DNA of 64,000 nucleotides from Heliocidaris tuberculata (GCA_025618425.1 CM046836.1:27980140-28044139), one strand, 5' to 3'. Counted from the first letter of the stretch, positions 1-11,706 are shown. Notes: generated by a model from the letters alone, not told the origin. Program-made: numbers and translations.

Positions 1-383
1 TTGAGTTATTCGTTTCTATGTTTGAACATATTTCAAATTTGATATCAGGGCATAACCACTCATGTTGCTTAAAAATAGATTAATTCCCGCTAACCTTTTT
101 ATTGATAACCTGCCATTTTCAACATAATTTGGTTTATAAAAAGTTTTTAATCTCGTCATAATTCTGTTTGTAAGAGACACGGATCTATTGTCAACATGTT
201 TAATATCATATCAGTTTTACACCGACAGAAATGAACCATTTCATCGTGTGACCGATGTACGAAAACTAGTTGGACTTTTTTTTTGTTTAATCCATCTTCT
301 ATTAATGTTATTAACTGATTATAAGTTGAATTATGAGTAAACAAAATATTTTAAGCTAGTCCTTTCGATTTCTTTTAAACCAG
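1..383. other. Intron or upstream DNA, nothing recognised
   Basis: AT-rich sequence ending in a polypyrimidine-AG acceptor directly before base 384. It is probably the intron upstream of the first exon visible here. No coding similarity or repeat was recognised. Confidence 0.5.
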
Positions 384-2686
384 ATGTGAAGTCGCAGCTA
401 AGGAATGGAGTCGAGATAGATCTTCTCATGGACACTGCACAGGTAATATTACTCAGGCTCAAGATCGAATCAGCTTTTAATATTACTGGTATTCTTTCAT
501 TTATGAATATTTCCCGAAATCAAACAGGCTTGTAATGTGGATGCAATAGGCCTATTAGGTTGTCATTGCTATATATGCTGGTGAGGAAATCAGAAGCTGT
601 ACCACAGTCACTTTCCTACTTTGAAGAAAAGGCACATTATTGATTATAATTTGAGCAAATAATTAAACACATTTTGCAAAGTCAACTGAAATAAAAATTG
701 GTGGGCAATGTACTTTTACATTCCACAAGCAAATGGAAAATACGTTTGCATAAAAAGTATTCAAGTTCATTCGCCAGAACGTGAGGTTCAAAGTTGCTAA
801 TAATAATGACATGACAGAAGGAAATACCAAGTATGCCGAGTGATAGAATTATTTACACATCTTCTCCTCTCTAAAGCAAATTTTAACTTATAGCATAAAG
901 ATATTAGATGGTGGGACGCTATGTTCATTACACTCTAGCCATGCTAGCTATAGCTATTGCTAGCTTTTTCGTGTATTACATCTTTTTATAAGTGAGTAAA
1001 TCATTTTGATTGTTTGTAGTGTCTGGTTAGCGTAGCTCCTTTGCGTACATCGGTAGCAGAACAGTTGAACCTCTACTGCGACGGCAACTTTGACACATGC
1101 TGTCCCGAAAGTGATTTAAAATCAGGGTAGGTTAATTGATAGATTGATTCATTTAAAAGCGCATAACAGCTAAATTACATCGAATATATATCAAGATAAA
1201 TACGATGTAAATTGCAATTGTACAATTGCCCTATAAAATACTGAAATATATTGGTGACGCCGTATCAGCGTACTTTTTTAAACATTTTAAATCGCACTAT
1301 AGGACCCTGTATCACTAGGCCAGTTTTTAATATCACATTCACGCGGTGTCAAAAAATGCATTATTACTACAAGGTTTTCCTATTACTATATTTCATGTAC
1401 CTTTGATATTAATATTGTAGTGACGCTATATCAGTAAATACGAATATTTTACTTCTTATACCATGTATACGTTATATATTTTAAAGAGTCATTTTATTAC
1501 ATTGTTAAGGCTTGTGGCTCATATGAAAGGGATACAACTTTAAGTCTGACTTTGGCGTTTTAGTTTTTGATATGGACAAATTAATAAAAACATCTGTCAT
1601 TGTAGTTCGGACACAATCCAGTTCGTCTCGGTAAATGATGTCATGGTTGCTGACGGGTATCCAGTATCCGATGGGAACATCGACGACCAACGATTCAGAT
1701 GTTCTGTTGTTGTATACGTTCTCCGCCCGGCTGATCCAGAACTTTGCAGAGTTGGCTCCAGCTCCCCACAGCGCCGAAGACGAGAAGACACTTCAAAAAT
1801 CCAAAGACGGTCCGGTCAGTTAATTGTTTATTTTATTGGTTTATTTTCTTCTAGAAGCACAAAATATCATGAAGTATGGTGATCAGCTCGTCTCTTTTAT
1901 TTTGTTAACCGGATCTTTTATCTTTTGCCTTACATGACTCTTAAAAAAATTTCAAGGACATTTTTTTACTTTACTAGCATTATTATGATTCATTATTGAT
2001 AACTTTATATGCCTAATATCCTTGCGCGACGTGACACCACAGTAACACACATCTTTCAATTTAAAAGCATTTGATTTTAACATGTTCACATTAAATTCCC
2101 ATCTTGCCTTTTCCCCTAAAACGTCTTTATTCGAATTTGCATGAAATTTCATAATTTGATATCATTTTCCCTGAACATTACAGCTGAACCGGTCTACGTT
2201 TCTCAGGATATTCTCTTCGAAGCCATCCAAAGTGGTGAAGACGCCATTGAATCTTATCTGATCAACGCCACATCACAGGCCTTTTCCATTGTCAAGATCG
2301 CCCGCCCCAAGGTGGAGGGTGACGGGACAGTTCGGCCCATGACAACTTCTGCAACCATGGCAACGTACACAGAATTGTCGCGCACCGGCATAATTATTAT
2401 CGCCGTCACCTGTGTGGCACTAGTCATTGTCATTCTCGTTGTTGGATACAAGATGTGCATTCAGAAGTAAGTTTGCAGAGTAGTTAATGACTATCACTGT
2501 ACAATAAAGGAGGCGTCGCTAGAGAGGGTTTTGGGATAGTTTCTAACGCCCAAAGGCGTCGATTCGTTCGGTATAGATAAAGCATTGGAGGGGCAAGTAT
2601 TGTGTGTGAACAATGCTCTGCTCCTCAAGTGCTTTGTCTGTTTCGATCGAATCGACGCCTCTGTTAACGCCCCCCCCCCCAAAAAA

Positions 2687-2717
<31 letters not shown>

Positions 2718-3506
2718 CACAAATTCCAAAAATTCTTTGTCAGCTATTTTGTAGTTTTCGAAAAACTGTTGCCTTTCTCTTTTTTTTTTCTCTATTTCCC
2801 CCTTTTTCCCCCCGCTTGCTTTTGATCAATTTTCCAATAAAAACTTGTCGAAAAATTGTCCCCATTCAACATCATTTAGCGACGCTCCTAGAAAGTAATA
2901 ACTGTATTTTTTATGTTGTCCTTTTAATGGAACATTCATCACAATGAGAAATTAAGTTTCCAATCTCTTATGCCGATGGGGCCTGCCATTTTGAATAAAA
3001 TACATAACATAGGTGTGAAAGAAAATACATCTTCCCTGGTTAGGGAAGGTAGCGATAAATAAAATAGAGAGAGAGACAAAGAATGGGAGGAGATGAAGAC
3101 AGCTTCTTTTAAACAACTTCAGCAATCATTTTTTAGTTCATTAGCTATATTTTTATTCTGCTTTCAAAAGTGGAATAATACTCGGTTTAACATGTTCGTT
3201 AAGCTTTTCTATATTATGAAATAGGCCAATGCATATACTAGTTTCATTTCTTTTTTTTATACTTACCCAATATTTCACTTAACTGATATATCTGATCGTA
3301 GTTGTTTTTTTGTTTTTTGTTGTTTTTTTTGTGTGTGTGTGTGTTTGTTTTTTTTTCTTTCTTAGATTTAGAGATGATTTACAAAATAAATCTCAGAGAC
3401 AAAAGAATATGGGGCAATTTTTGTTCATATTCATTTATGCAGAACGAAGAAGAAAGCACCTTCTAACACTGAACGGTACAAAAAGGACGATACAGAAATG
3501 GCGTAG
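384..3506 (+). CDS. ZP-like single-pass membrane protein, 3' part of gene
   Basis: Five exons join in frame: 384-442, 1020-1126, 1606-1814, 2184-2466 and 3443-3506, each with GT/AG junctions and matching phases. They give 239 residues and a TAG stop. Earlier exons lie before the window. The visible order is a Cys-containing ectodomain (CLVSVAPL..., LYCDGNFDTCCPE, DTIQFVSVND, RFRCSVVVYVLRPADPELC), a basic RRRRED stretch that could be a furin-type cleavage site, and a linker with a possible N-glycosylation site (NATS). Then come one strong transmembrane helix (TGIIIIAVTCVALVIVILVV) and a short basic cytoplasmic tail ending DDTEMA. Cys spacing, a dibasic site and a C-terminal helix resemble the second half of zona pellucida domains. 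That family call is inference by eye; the gene model and membrane topology are firmer. The ligand and role are unknown. The stop is followed at once by a perfect donor (GTAAGT, 3507), so a 3' UTR intron is possible. Confidence 0.65.
2670..2720. repeat. Poly-C / poly-A / (CA)n tract
   Basis: A run of about 11 C, then about 20 A, then a CA dinucleotide run, inside the last coding intron of the membrane-protein gene. It produces spurious low-complexity reading frames on both strands. Confidence 0.95.
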
Positions 3507-3692
3507 GTAAGTATCACCTTTGTAATGTACTCTGTGGAAGGGATGAAATTGGCAGCACAATAATCAACTTTGTTATAGCCATTTGAAAGATGAATGTGAA
3601 ATCTGAGATTAGCGATGAATTTGCTCCTGTTGGAAATACAGCCATTCACTCTGATGTCAGTTATTTTATAGGCATCTGGTAGCAATGTCAGT

Positions 3693-3709
3693 CCCCCCCC
3701 CCCCCCCCC
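3693..3709. repeat. Poly-C tract
   Basis: Seventeen consecutive C just downstream of the membrane-protein stop. It is one of about twenty long C or G homopolymers in the window. Confidence 0.95.
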
Positions 3710-3897
3710 GCGAAAAAAACAACAAAAGGGAAATGTTTTATTTCTAAAATAATCAATCTAGTGTAAAGTTAGAAACTTTTTCGGTAATTTCACTTGGTTA
3801 CTTTTGCTATTCATTTAGGAGTGGTCGTCTTTCTATGGTCCCAGTATATTCATCGAGCATGATCGAATCAAAATGATAACATCCAATTGCCGTTTGA

Positions 3898-4090
3898 AAA
3901 TAATAACAATAATAATAGCTACGTTTATATTGCGCACATATCCGTCCCAGGGGATGCTCAAGGCGCCTGCAAAGTACTTACCCTGGCTTTAGGCGAGCTG
4001 CCCTAAGGCGCTGAAAGCATTCAAGGAATAAATTCCTACCAGGTACCCATTTACTACACCTGGGTGGAGAGTGGCAAGTGTAGATTAAAG
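3898..4090 (-). mobile_element. SINE fragment lacking its tRNA head
   Basis: The stretch contains an AAT-rich tail, then TTTATATTGCGCACATAT, then the block CAGGTACCCATTTACT...CACCTGGGTGGAGAG. The same block occurs in the SINE at 55856-56072, which has a tRNA-like head on the minus strand. Here the tRNA head is absent, so this is a truncated copy. Homology to the second copy is visible by eye; assignment to a named SINE family was not possible. Confidence 0.6.
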
Positions 4091-4264
4091 GACTATAAAG
4101 AACTACTGTAGATCTACTATAGACAAAAGGGTCGTTTTACATTTTTCATATTGCTCTATACATTGCTAATTCCTGGTTAAATGTCACTTCCAGTTTTTAT
4201 GTCATCGTAACAATACACTATCATAACATTGAAAAGTCTCTTTATTCCCTAACTCATACCAATA

Positions 4265-4484
4265 CATGCATTATTGTCCTAACCTAAACACGATAAAAAC
4301 TACTTTCCAAAAATAAACTCAAGGGCAATTCCAAAGGCCTATTGTACTGCCCATTGAAATCAGGTTCGGATTACGTAATATGCCATTGTAATGTTCGCAC
4401 ATTTCTAAAGGTGATAGACAGGGCTATTGAAATTGCCTTGAGTTGATTTTTCGAAAATAGTTTTTATCGTGTTCCTAATGCATG
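4265..4484. mobile_element. Hairpin MITE
   Basis: An imperfect palindrome about 220 bp long. The left arm has ACACGATAAAAACTACTTTC and AACTCAAGGGCAATT; the right arm holds their complements (AATTGCCTTGAGTTGATTTT and GTTTTTATCGTGTT). The tips contain CATGCATTA and TAATGCATG. No transposase is present, so it is a non-autonomous element. Confidence 0.6.
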
Positions 4485-5327
4485 GCCTACAATCTGCAGT
4501 GTTTAGTAGACACGGTCTCTGTCAAAGCAGGGATTTCAGATAGGTAATTGGCGAAATCAGGAGATCTACCATACACGTACCCGTTTTATGCTTATATGAG
4601 CAACTGCATTGCAAAATACGGCAATATTTTCTGTTCTGAACACCACCTCTTTCATCATTAGAAATATAGCATTCGCTGGATCAGAGTTCCTGGATCAGAG
4701 GCATATCTGCAGCATTTCACGACTGGAATAGGGAAGCGACAACATTAATTTTGTAGTTCTTAATTGTTGTAAATGTCCTCGCGTAATGTTTAGTTTTTAT
4801 CAATTTAAAACGGCAAATTTCAGAAAGTTAAAAGAAAAGTTTTTCATTATTCTATGATATCAACCAGAATAACCCTGATCCTACGTGCTGTTGGATAATC
4901 AAATGTCAACTTCACTAAAAAAAAAATCCATTAACGAACAGATTAATGTGTTTTACATCATTAGGTACTGTCCAATTTTTTTGTCAGATAGTTTGTAGAG
5001 GTGTAATCGTTATGACTGAAGTTAATTTAATGCGTTTGCGTTATTAATGAGGTAAGGAAAACGGAAGTGCATAATAACAAGAGAAATAAAAATAGTGTAG
5101 AAGAGTAGGAAAGGAAATTTGATAAAGGGGTGTGTGTGTTCTAGAATTTCTAAATCTTAATTTGAGCAAGTGTGTAGCTATTTGCTGTTTTTTTTTTTTA
5201 ATGATGAAATTGGCAAGGTGGGGGCATAATGATGTGGTTTATGATGTTTTGTTTTTCAGTCACTTTGATGTTACTTTTTATACAGATCAGTGTTTAGCGA
5301 TTTTAAGTTTATGGTATGTATTATACG

Positions 5328-7355
5328 CCAGGAGCCTGTCCCGAAATACTCACCCCATTAAGCATATGAGATTTGACCCCTTAAAGTTACTTTGACCATC
5401 CATGTCATTCACACAAAAAAATTCAGCCTGAACGAAGCCACCGAGTATGGCCCCCAGAGCCCCCCCCCCCCCCCCCCCTAAACGATTTTAACCCATCCAA
5501 CATATGCGCCAAGATTTGTCAAGTTGTGTGGCTGTACATTACCAAACCACAAACACTGACAAAATTTTCCGTCGGGATGGGTTGTCCGTCGGCCCCTAAA
5601 ATTGGGGCATTTTTTTTTTTCTCCTGACAAAAATTTCCATCTGGAAAGGGGTGTAACACGCCCCTGAAAAAATACCAAAATGCTCCTAAACCAAACTTTG
5701 CTGCCCAGAATGCTCTGGATGTAGAGAAAAATGAATGTTTTGGCATTACACCCTTAATAACTCCAAAGTGTTCCAGTCAAATTTACATAGTACAATTTTG
5801 AGTATTGTAACTTTTGGGGTGCAATTTGGTGTCAAATGATCATTTCAATAATAATTCATTAAATTGTGAATATTGTATTGCTTTGTCAAAAGTAGTCAAA
5901 ATATTTTTTAATTTTGTTGTCAAGATTATGTAAACACACATATTGTCTATCTTCACCTGTTTAACAAGATACAATAGAGGAGCTTGCTAAGAATCTGGGC
6001 TGTGTGGCTGCCATGCTGAAATATACTATTCATGTATTAAATATAAGCTCTTTTGTGAATGACATGGATGGCCTAAGAAACTTTAAGGAGTCAAATCTCA
6101 TATATAAAATGGGGTGACTACTTCGGGACAGCTAGGCTCCTAAACTATTACTTGTATTATGTTTGGTTTGGGGTTGATATATTCAAGAGTGAATTGTGCT
6201 TTAGAATTGAACTGGATTTCTCATACTTCCTTGAAACAGTACATTAAATACGAATAATTTACTCTTAACTTCAAAGGTTGTCTTTAATTCGAAATGAAAG
6301 GAAATAAAACATATTTTTATGTAGAAAACTGTCTTCATTACTTATAGTGTAAGACGACTTCCGATAGTAAACATTTTATATTTCAATTCTTTGTATCACA
6401 GGTTAATTGTTTGGAAAACGCATTAATCTTTCTGAAATCAAAGCGATTTTATGGTTTTCATCATTTCTAAAAACTTGTATCTAGAAATATTGTCAGGAAT
6501 ATGTAAACACAGCCATTGACCATCTGACAAGGTATAATAGAGGAACTTGGCTTGGTATCTGTGCAATTTACACACGAATAGTACATTTCAGCCTGGCAGT
6601 CACATACCACAGATACCTGAAAAGCTCTTCTATTATGCCTTGTCAAACAGGTGAAGATGGTCAATGGCTGTGTTTACACAATTCTGACAATATTTTTTGG
6701 CTACTTTTAAGAAAGCAATACATTTTTCACAATTTAATAACTTAATAACCAGAAGGCCAATTAACACCATATTGCACCTGAAGAGGATTATTATACTCAA
6801 AATTATGTTATGAAAATTTAAAGTGAATTGAATGAAATGCTTTTGAATGATCATAGTCAGAAGGTAAGAAAATGGTTTTTCTTTCCATACAGAGCATTTT
6901 GGGGGGCAAAGCGTTGTCAAAGGGCACTTTGGGGTTTTCATTTCAGGGGATCTGACACCCCTTCCCAATGGACAATTTTGTCAGTTTTTATATTTTTGGA
7001 ATGTACATCCATAGCTCTTCCTTCTGACAAAATTTGGTCTCTGGGCTTTAAGGGGAAAAATTTACCCCAATTTTTAAAGGCTGTCTGACACCCCATCCCG
7101 ACGGAAATTTTTGTCAGTTTTTTGTATTTTGTAATGTCCAGTTATACTACTTCCTACTGACAAAGTTTGGTGCATGGGTGAGATGGGGTGAAATCGACCC
7201 GACTTTGGGGTCCCTTTTGGGGGCTCTGGGGGCTTAACCCGGCGGCTACGGTCAGGCTGACAACCTTTTTGTCAATGACTTAGATGGTCTAAGTAACTTT
7301 ACGGGGTCAAATCTTATGGGTAAAATGGGGTGACTATTTCGGGACAGGCTCCTGG
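5328..7355. mobile_element. Inverted-repeat element of about 2 kb, no transposase seen
   Basis: The termini are CCAGGAGCCTGTCCCGAAAT at the left and its complement ending GGGACAGGCTCCTGG at the right, followed inward by a TCACCCCATT / AATGGGGTGA pair. Internal blocks with GACAAAATTT, ACACCCC and ACCTGTTTAACAAG also occur in both orientations (5480-5760 against 6880-7260; 5905-5970 against 6490-6690), so the element is built from several nested inverted segments. A further internal copy of the terminal motif lies at 6105-6150. No clear target duplication was found. No coding sequence for a transposase is apparent. Confidence 0.6.
6031..6488. repeat. Direct repeat, copy 1
   Basis: This block, from CATGTATTAAATATAAGC to CTTGTATCTAGAAAT, is nearly identical to 7361-7818. 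The spacing is exactly 1330 bp at both ends, so there is no net insertion or deletion between copies. It overlaps the inverted-repeat element. Confidence 0.9.
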
Positions 7356-7360
7356 CCTAT

Positions 7361-7818
7361 CATGTATTAAATACAAGCTTTTTTGTGAATGACATCGATG
7401 GCCTAAGTAACTTTAAGGGTTCAAATCTCATATATAAAATGGGGTGACTACTTCGGGACAGCTAGGCTCCTAAACTATTACATGTATTATGTTTGGTTTG
7501 GGGTTGATATATTCAAGAGTGAATTGTGCTTTAGAATTGAACTGGATTTCTCATACTTCCTTGAAATAGTACATTAAATACGAATAATTTACTCTTAACT
7601 TCAAAGGTTGTCTTTAATTCGAAATGAAAGGAAATAAAACATATTTTTATGTAGAAAACTGTCTTCATTACTTATAGTGTAAGACGACTTCCGATAGTAA
7701 ACATTTTACATTTCAATTCTTTGTATCACAAGTAAATTGTTTGGAAAACGCATTAATCTTTCTGAAATCAAAGCAATTTCATGGTTTTCATCATTTCTAA
7801 AAACTTGTATCTAGAAAT
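7361..7818. repeat. Direct repeat, copy 2
   Basis: Second copy of the 458-bp block at 6031-6488, with scattered substitutions. It begins six bases after the right terminus of the inverted-repeat element, which suggests that a unit of about 1.33 kb was duplicated together with part of that element. Confidence 0.9.
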
Positions 7819-9150
7819 GTTCGATTCTATGAAATATTGAGGCGATTATTATACGCCTGTTGTCATGGCTGTGTACTGATGCTCTTAATTTTGCTCTCTT
7901 TGCGTTCTTTGAAAGATGCAAGGTCTTACAAATACAATAACAATTTTCTTGTTCTTTTCTAAATCAGTGCGAAACCCATTATCATGTCAAGATCATACAT
8001 AGGCAATATTATCTATTTATTTACCTTGCTTCAGTACTTTTAGAGATTTTCCGGTTAAATCACGTTGCATTTTATAAGGTATCTATTGTGGTTATGTTTA
8101 TACTTGATTTTAGAATAAATTAGCTTAATGAAAATACTCATTATCATGATTATTGTCTTTGATTCTGTGTTGTCAGTTGCGCTCAGAAGAACAGGAGAGT
8201 GAGGTCTTGCCCCAGATGTGTTACTGCCCTGTTTAGTAACTCTAGCTCTACACAAGTATCGTGCAGTAAAAAGGGAATACGATTCCTATTATCTTATTAA
8301 AAAGAAGACAACTTCAAGTTTTATTCAACTCGTCTGCATATCCAGAATAGAATAATTAAAAATTACGTTAAATTCTACCTTTACTACAAAATACGCAACA
8401 TATTATTGCATCGATCGGGGGGTGTGGTATCCTTTGTTTCATGGCTACGAATTTCAAAAATGAAGTAAGAATCATCAAAAAGTAATATCCGTAGAATGGG
8501 ATGATCCCAAATGTATAATATATTCAAATTTAAAAACTCTATTTTTTACTTAGAACATAAGGTTAAGCATGCTAGAGAAATGTACCTTTTAAGGTAGAAG
8601 GTAACAACAATAATGTATAACAAATCATCAATAACTCATAACTTGTGGTGATTAAAAGATATTTATTTGATATTTATTTGATACGAGGGTAAAGGGTATC
8701 TTTATTTTGTATATACTCATCCAAACAAGTAAGTTCCTCCCTGACACTTTTAGACACATATTTCATCATTTAAATTCCTGAAACTGCATTAAAAATCACC
8801 ATTTGGCAATGCAGTTTCATGAATTTGAAAAACTACACGCTCTGCGCCTGTACATGAACAACAAAAAAATGGAGTACATACATGTACATGTCCACCCTGC
8901 ATAGCTTTTTGAACTGCATAGACTGGTGCAATTTTTTCTACTATAACCGACTGCAATAAAAATAAAAAAAATCACCATGAAAACATTATTCACAAATAAC
9001 CAATCAAAATTTCTATTAGAAAATTCTGCATACATAGTTTGCTTTTTAAATGAACAAATTTCATGAAATGTTTCTTGAGTTATATTAAAAAGTGTGGGGG
9101 AATTTATTTTGTTGGTCGAGTATATATACAGTATATGTATATATATACAC
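7819..9150. other. Intergenic, nothing recognised
   Basis: AT-rich sequence without convincing coding potential, RNA genes or clear repeats. A short (TA)n-like stretch begins near 9119. Confidence 0.5.
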
Positions 9151-9202
9151 GTTTGATATGTACGCCAAGTATAAGTGGCATAGACGTACGAGACGGGGGC
9201 TG

Positions 9203-9576
9203 CCCCCCCCCCCCCCGGAGATTTTGAAAGTGGCGATATTCGCGGGCAGGCATTGCCTCATGTTCGTGCAGAAGGGTGCTATGATCAGTGGTGTGATTAA
9301 CGGGAACAAGGTGCGATGGGCAATGTGTATTACTTCTTCGAAATTGCATGGCGAAAGGGAGAGAAGAAAAGGGGAAAAGAAAGAAAGGGATAGGGTATAT
9401 TTTAAGGAACGTGAAAAAAACGAGAGAACCTTCTCTACACCAAGCCCCTAAAGTTTGAATTTGTCTATGCTCTACACCCTCTCCCTATTCGATGGCTTTG
9501 TGTTATTTCATATTTCATATACCTAAAGTCTAATGTCCCCTACCCGGCCCATGAGTCCCCCTCCCCCCCCCCCCCC
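9203..9576. repeat. Region bounded by two poly-C tracts
   Basis: Runs of 14 C at 9203-9216 and at 9563-9576 flank a purine-rich GAAAGGGAGAGAAG stretch. The left part (GTACGAGACGGGGGCTG) resembles the C/G-rich interior edge of hAT-type elements, but no complete terminus was found. Confidence 0.6.
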
Positions 9577-9619
9577 GATGCCTGGACCTAGGCCTACGCT
9601 ATGCCAATGCCCAGAATAA

Positions 9620-9746
9620 AAGGCGGATCCAGAATTTTGTAAGAGGGGGCACAATGCCAAAAAAGTACACGATCAAGGGGCATTTGGGGGGGGGTTCAAA
9701 AAGAAGGGGCACGGGCCGGATTTCGTCCTATGTAAATCCGCCACTG
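9620..9746. mobile_element. Decayed hAT-type MITE
   Basis: The right end reads AAATCCGCCACTG, the complement of the canonical hAT-like CAGTGGCGGATTT. The left end reads AGGCGGATCCAGAATTTTGT. The interior (GGGGGCAC..., GGGGCACGGGCCGG) matches, in reverse orientation, the complete element at 61385-61614. No target duplication survives. Confidence 0.6.
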
Positions 9747-9963
9747 AGCGGTATACAAGAAGCCACCATTATTAGATGTACATGTACAGGCATTATTATA
9801 AAACGGGTTCAAGAATGTAGCCATCCTGATTGGTCAAATAACACCACATGACCGTGCAAAAAAAAAGTACTAACGCACGGCGAGGGGACTAACGCACGGC
9901 TAATCCGGATCAAACACTAAGATTGTAAGAAAACACTAAAATTGTAGACCCGTTTTATAAAAC

Positions 9964-10468
9964 TTAAAGGGAAAGTTCAGCCTGAAGAGTACTTGAGTTT
10001 AAAAAATGCAGAAAAAATAAAGAAAAATATTGGCGAAGGTTTGATGAAAATCGGTCAAATAATAAAAGAGTTATGAGTATTTAAAATTTTGGATTCGTGA
10101 CGTCACATGCGAGCAGCTGCCCATTGGTCATGTAATAAATGTTCCATATATTCGCATTTTTTTTACGTTCCACGATAAATTAATATTGTTTCTTTTCAGA
10201 ATCTAGTATTGAATAACATTTCTGACAATATATCAAATGCACAGACGAAAATATTCTAAATTTTCTGAGAAAACTGTATTTTATGGAATATTTATCACAT
10301 TACATAATGGAGGAGCTGCTCGCATGTGACGTCACAAAATCAAAACTTCAAAAGTCCATAACTCCGTTATTCTTTAACGGATTTTGTCCAAACTTTCGCC
10401 AATATTTTTCTTTATTTTTTCTGCATTTTTTAAACTCAAGTAATCTTCGGGGTGAACTTCCCCTTTAA
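9964..10468. mobile_element. TTAA-flanked palindromic MITE (family AGGGAAAGTTCA)
   Basis: It is flanked by TTAA at 9964-9967 and 10465-10468. The terminal inverted repeats are AGGGAAAGTTCAGCCTGAAG and the complement of CTTCGGGGTGAACTTCCCCT. The arms continue inward (AATCGGTCAAATAATAAAAG; ACTCCGTTATTCTTTAACGG). Each arm carries one TGACGTCA palindrome (10098-10105 and 10327-10334). A TTAA target and no transposase fit a piggyBac- or Kolobok-type non-autonomous element; superfamily is inference. Confidence 0.85.
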
Positions 10469-10473
10469 TACAT

Positions 10474-10617
10474 GGTTGTGAGTTCGTGCGTTAGTGCGAT
10501 CCAGCAACACGCAGGTTTTTATCGTGGTGTCTAACACACTCGGCTACGCCTCGTGTGTTAGTACACCACGATAAAAACCTTTGTGTTGCCAGATCGCACT
10601 AACGCACTCCCAACCAT
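10474..10617. mobile_element. Hairpin repeat with GCGTTAGTGCGATC arms
   Basis: A near-perfect inverted repeat. Left arm TGCGTTAGTGCGATC, AACACGCAGGTTTTTATCGT and CTAACACAC pairs with the right arm GTGTGTTAGTACACCACGAT, AAAACCT, GATCGCACTAACGCA around a short CGGCTACGCC loop. Further ACTAACGCACGGC motifs lie at 9870-9905 on the other side of the neighbouring TTAA MITE, so that MITE may have inserted into a larger copy of this repeat. Confidence 0.75.
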
Positions 10618-10848
10618 TTATTAATAGTATACTAGTATAGGATGTAAGCTTTAGTTTTGGTATGCATATACAGTGGCATAGCTTGAATTGAACGCCATTT
10701 TGGGGCCACTATTAGAAACATTTCTCTTCAATTCCGATGTGCAACTGGGTGTTCTAAATAGAAAGAATTCGAACGCCATTTTGGTGCCCAAAAAATAATG
10801 CAAATTTACAAGGACACTGATTAGGCGAGGGTGCGAGGAGGGGGTCAT

Positions 10849-11301
10849 TTCTTCTTCTTCTTCTTCTTCTTCTTCTTCTTCTTCTTCTTCTTCTTCTTCT
10901 TCTTCTTCTTCTTCTTCTTCTTCTTCTTCTTCTTCTTCTTCTTCTTCTTCTTCTTCTTCTTCTTCTTCTTCTTCTTCTTCTTCTTCTTCTTCTTCTTCTT
11001 CTTCTTCTTCTTCTTCTTCTTCTTCTTCTTCTTCTTCTTCTTCTTCTTCTTCTTCTTCTTCTTCTTCTTCTTCTTCTTCTTCTTCTTCTTCTTCTTCTTC
11101 TTCTTCCTTTTTCTCCTCCTTCCTTTTCTTCTTCTTCCTTCTTTTTCTCCTCCTCCTCCTCTTCCTCCTTCTTCTTCTTCTCCTCCTCCTCCTCCTTCTC
11201 CTCCTCCTTCTCCTTCTCCTCCTCTTCCCCCTTCTTCTTCTTCTTCTCCTCCTTCTCCTTCTCCTCCTCCTTCTCCTTCTCCTTCTTCTTCTTCTTCCTT
11301 T
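10849..11301. repeat. (TTC)n microsatellite, perfect then degenerate
   Basis: Perfect TTC repeats run from about 10849 to 11106, then interrupted TCC/TTC/CTTTT units continue to about 11301. Long poly-Phe, poly-Glu and poly-Arg frames across it are artefacts. It is a polypurine/polypyrimidine tract able to form triplex DNA. Confidence 0.98.
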
Positions 11302-11610
11302 TTTGAGGGGGTGTTCTCTCATCCTTTTCCCCCTTCTCCCTTTCCTCTTCTCTCTTCATTTCTTTGCCATTTCATTGAGGGGAACTTGTCCTCCGAAAGA
11401 GCTTGACAAATAACACATTATTTCCCTTACAGGTGGATTTGAAGCTCCTGTATTTCTCTTTCTTCGCCATCGTTAATCTTCTTCACTTCACTTCACTCCA
11501 TAAGGCCATGTAAAACCGTGTGAAATGTGTAAGAATGATATGTGATTTTAGTGAAGACGTGTGTGGGTTTTTTTTTTTTTTTTTTTATCGTTCTCTTGCA
11601 CCACCACTCA

Positions 11611-11611
<1 letters not shown>

Positions 11612-11692
<81 letters not shown>

Positions 11693-11706
11693 CTCTCTCT
11701 CTCTTT
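11612..11706. repeat. (CT)n(AT)n(CT)n compound microsatellite
   Basis: A CT run, an AT run of about 36 bp and a second CT run form a mirror-like compound repeat. A poly-T run precedes it at 11567-11587. Confidence 0.98.

Noticed and set aside
10651..11406. Poly-Arg, poly-Glu and poly-Phe open frames of about 190-220 codons
   Set aside because: They are translations of the TTC microsatellite on both strands, with no start context or other domain.
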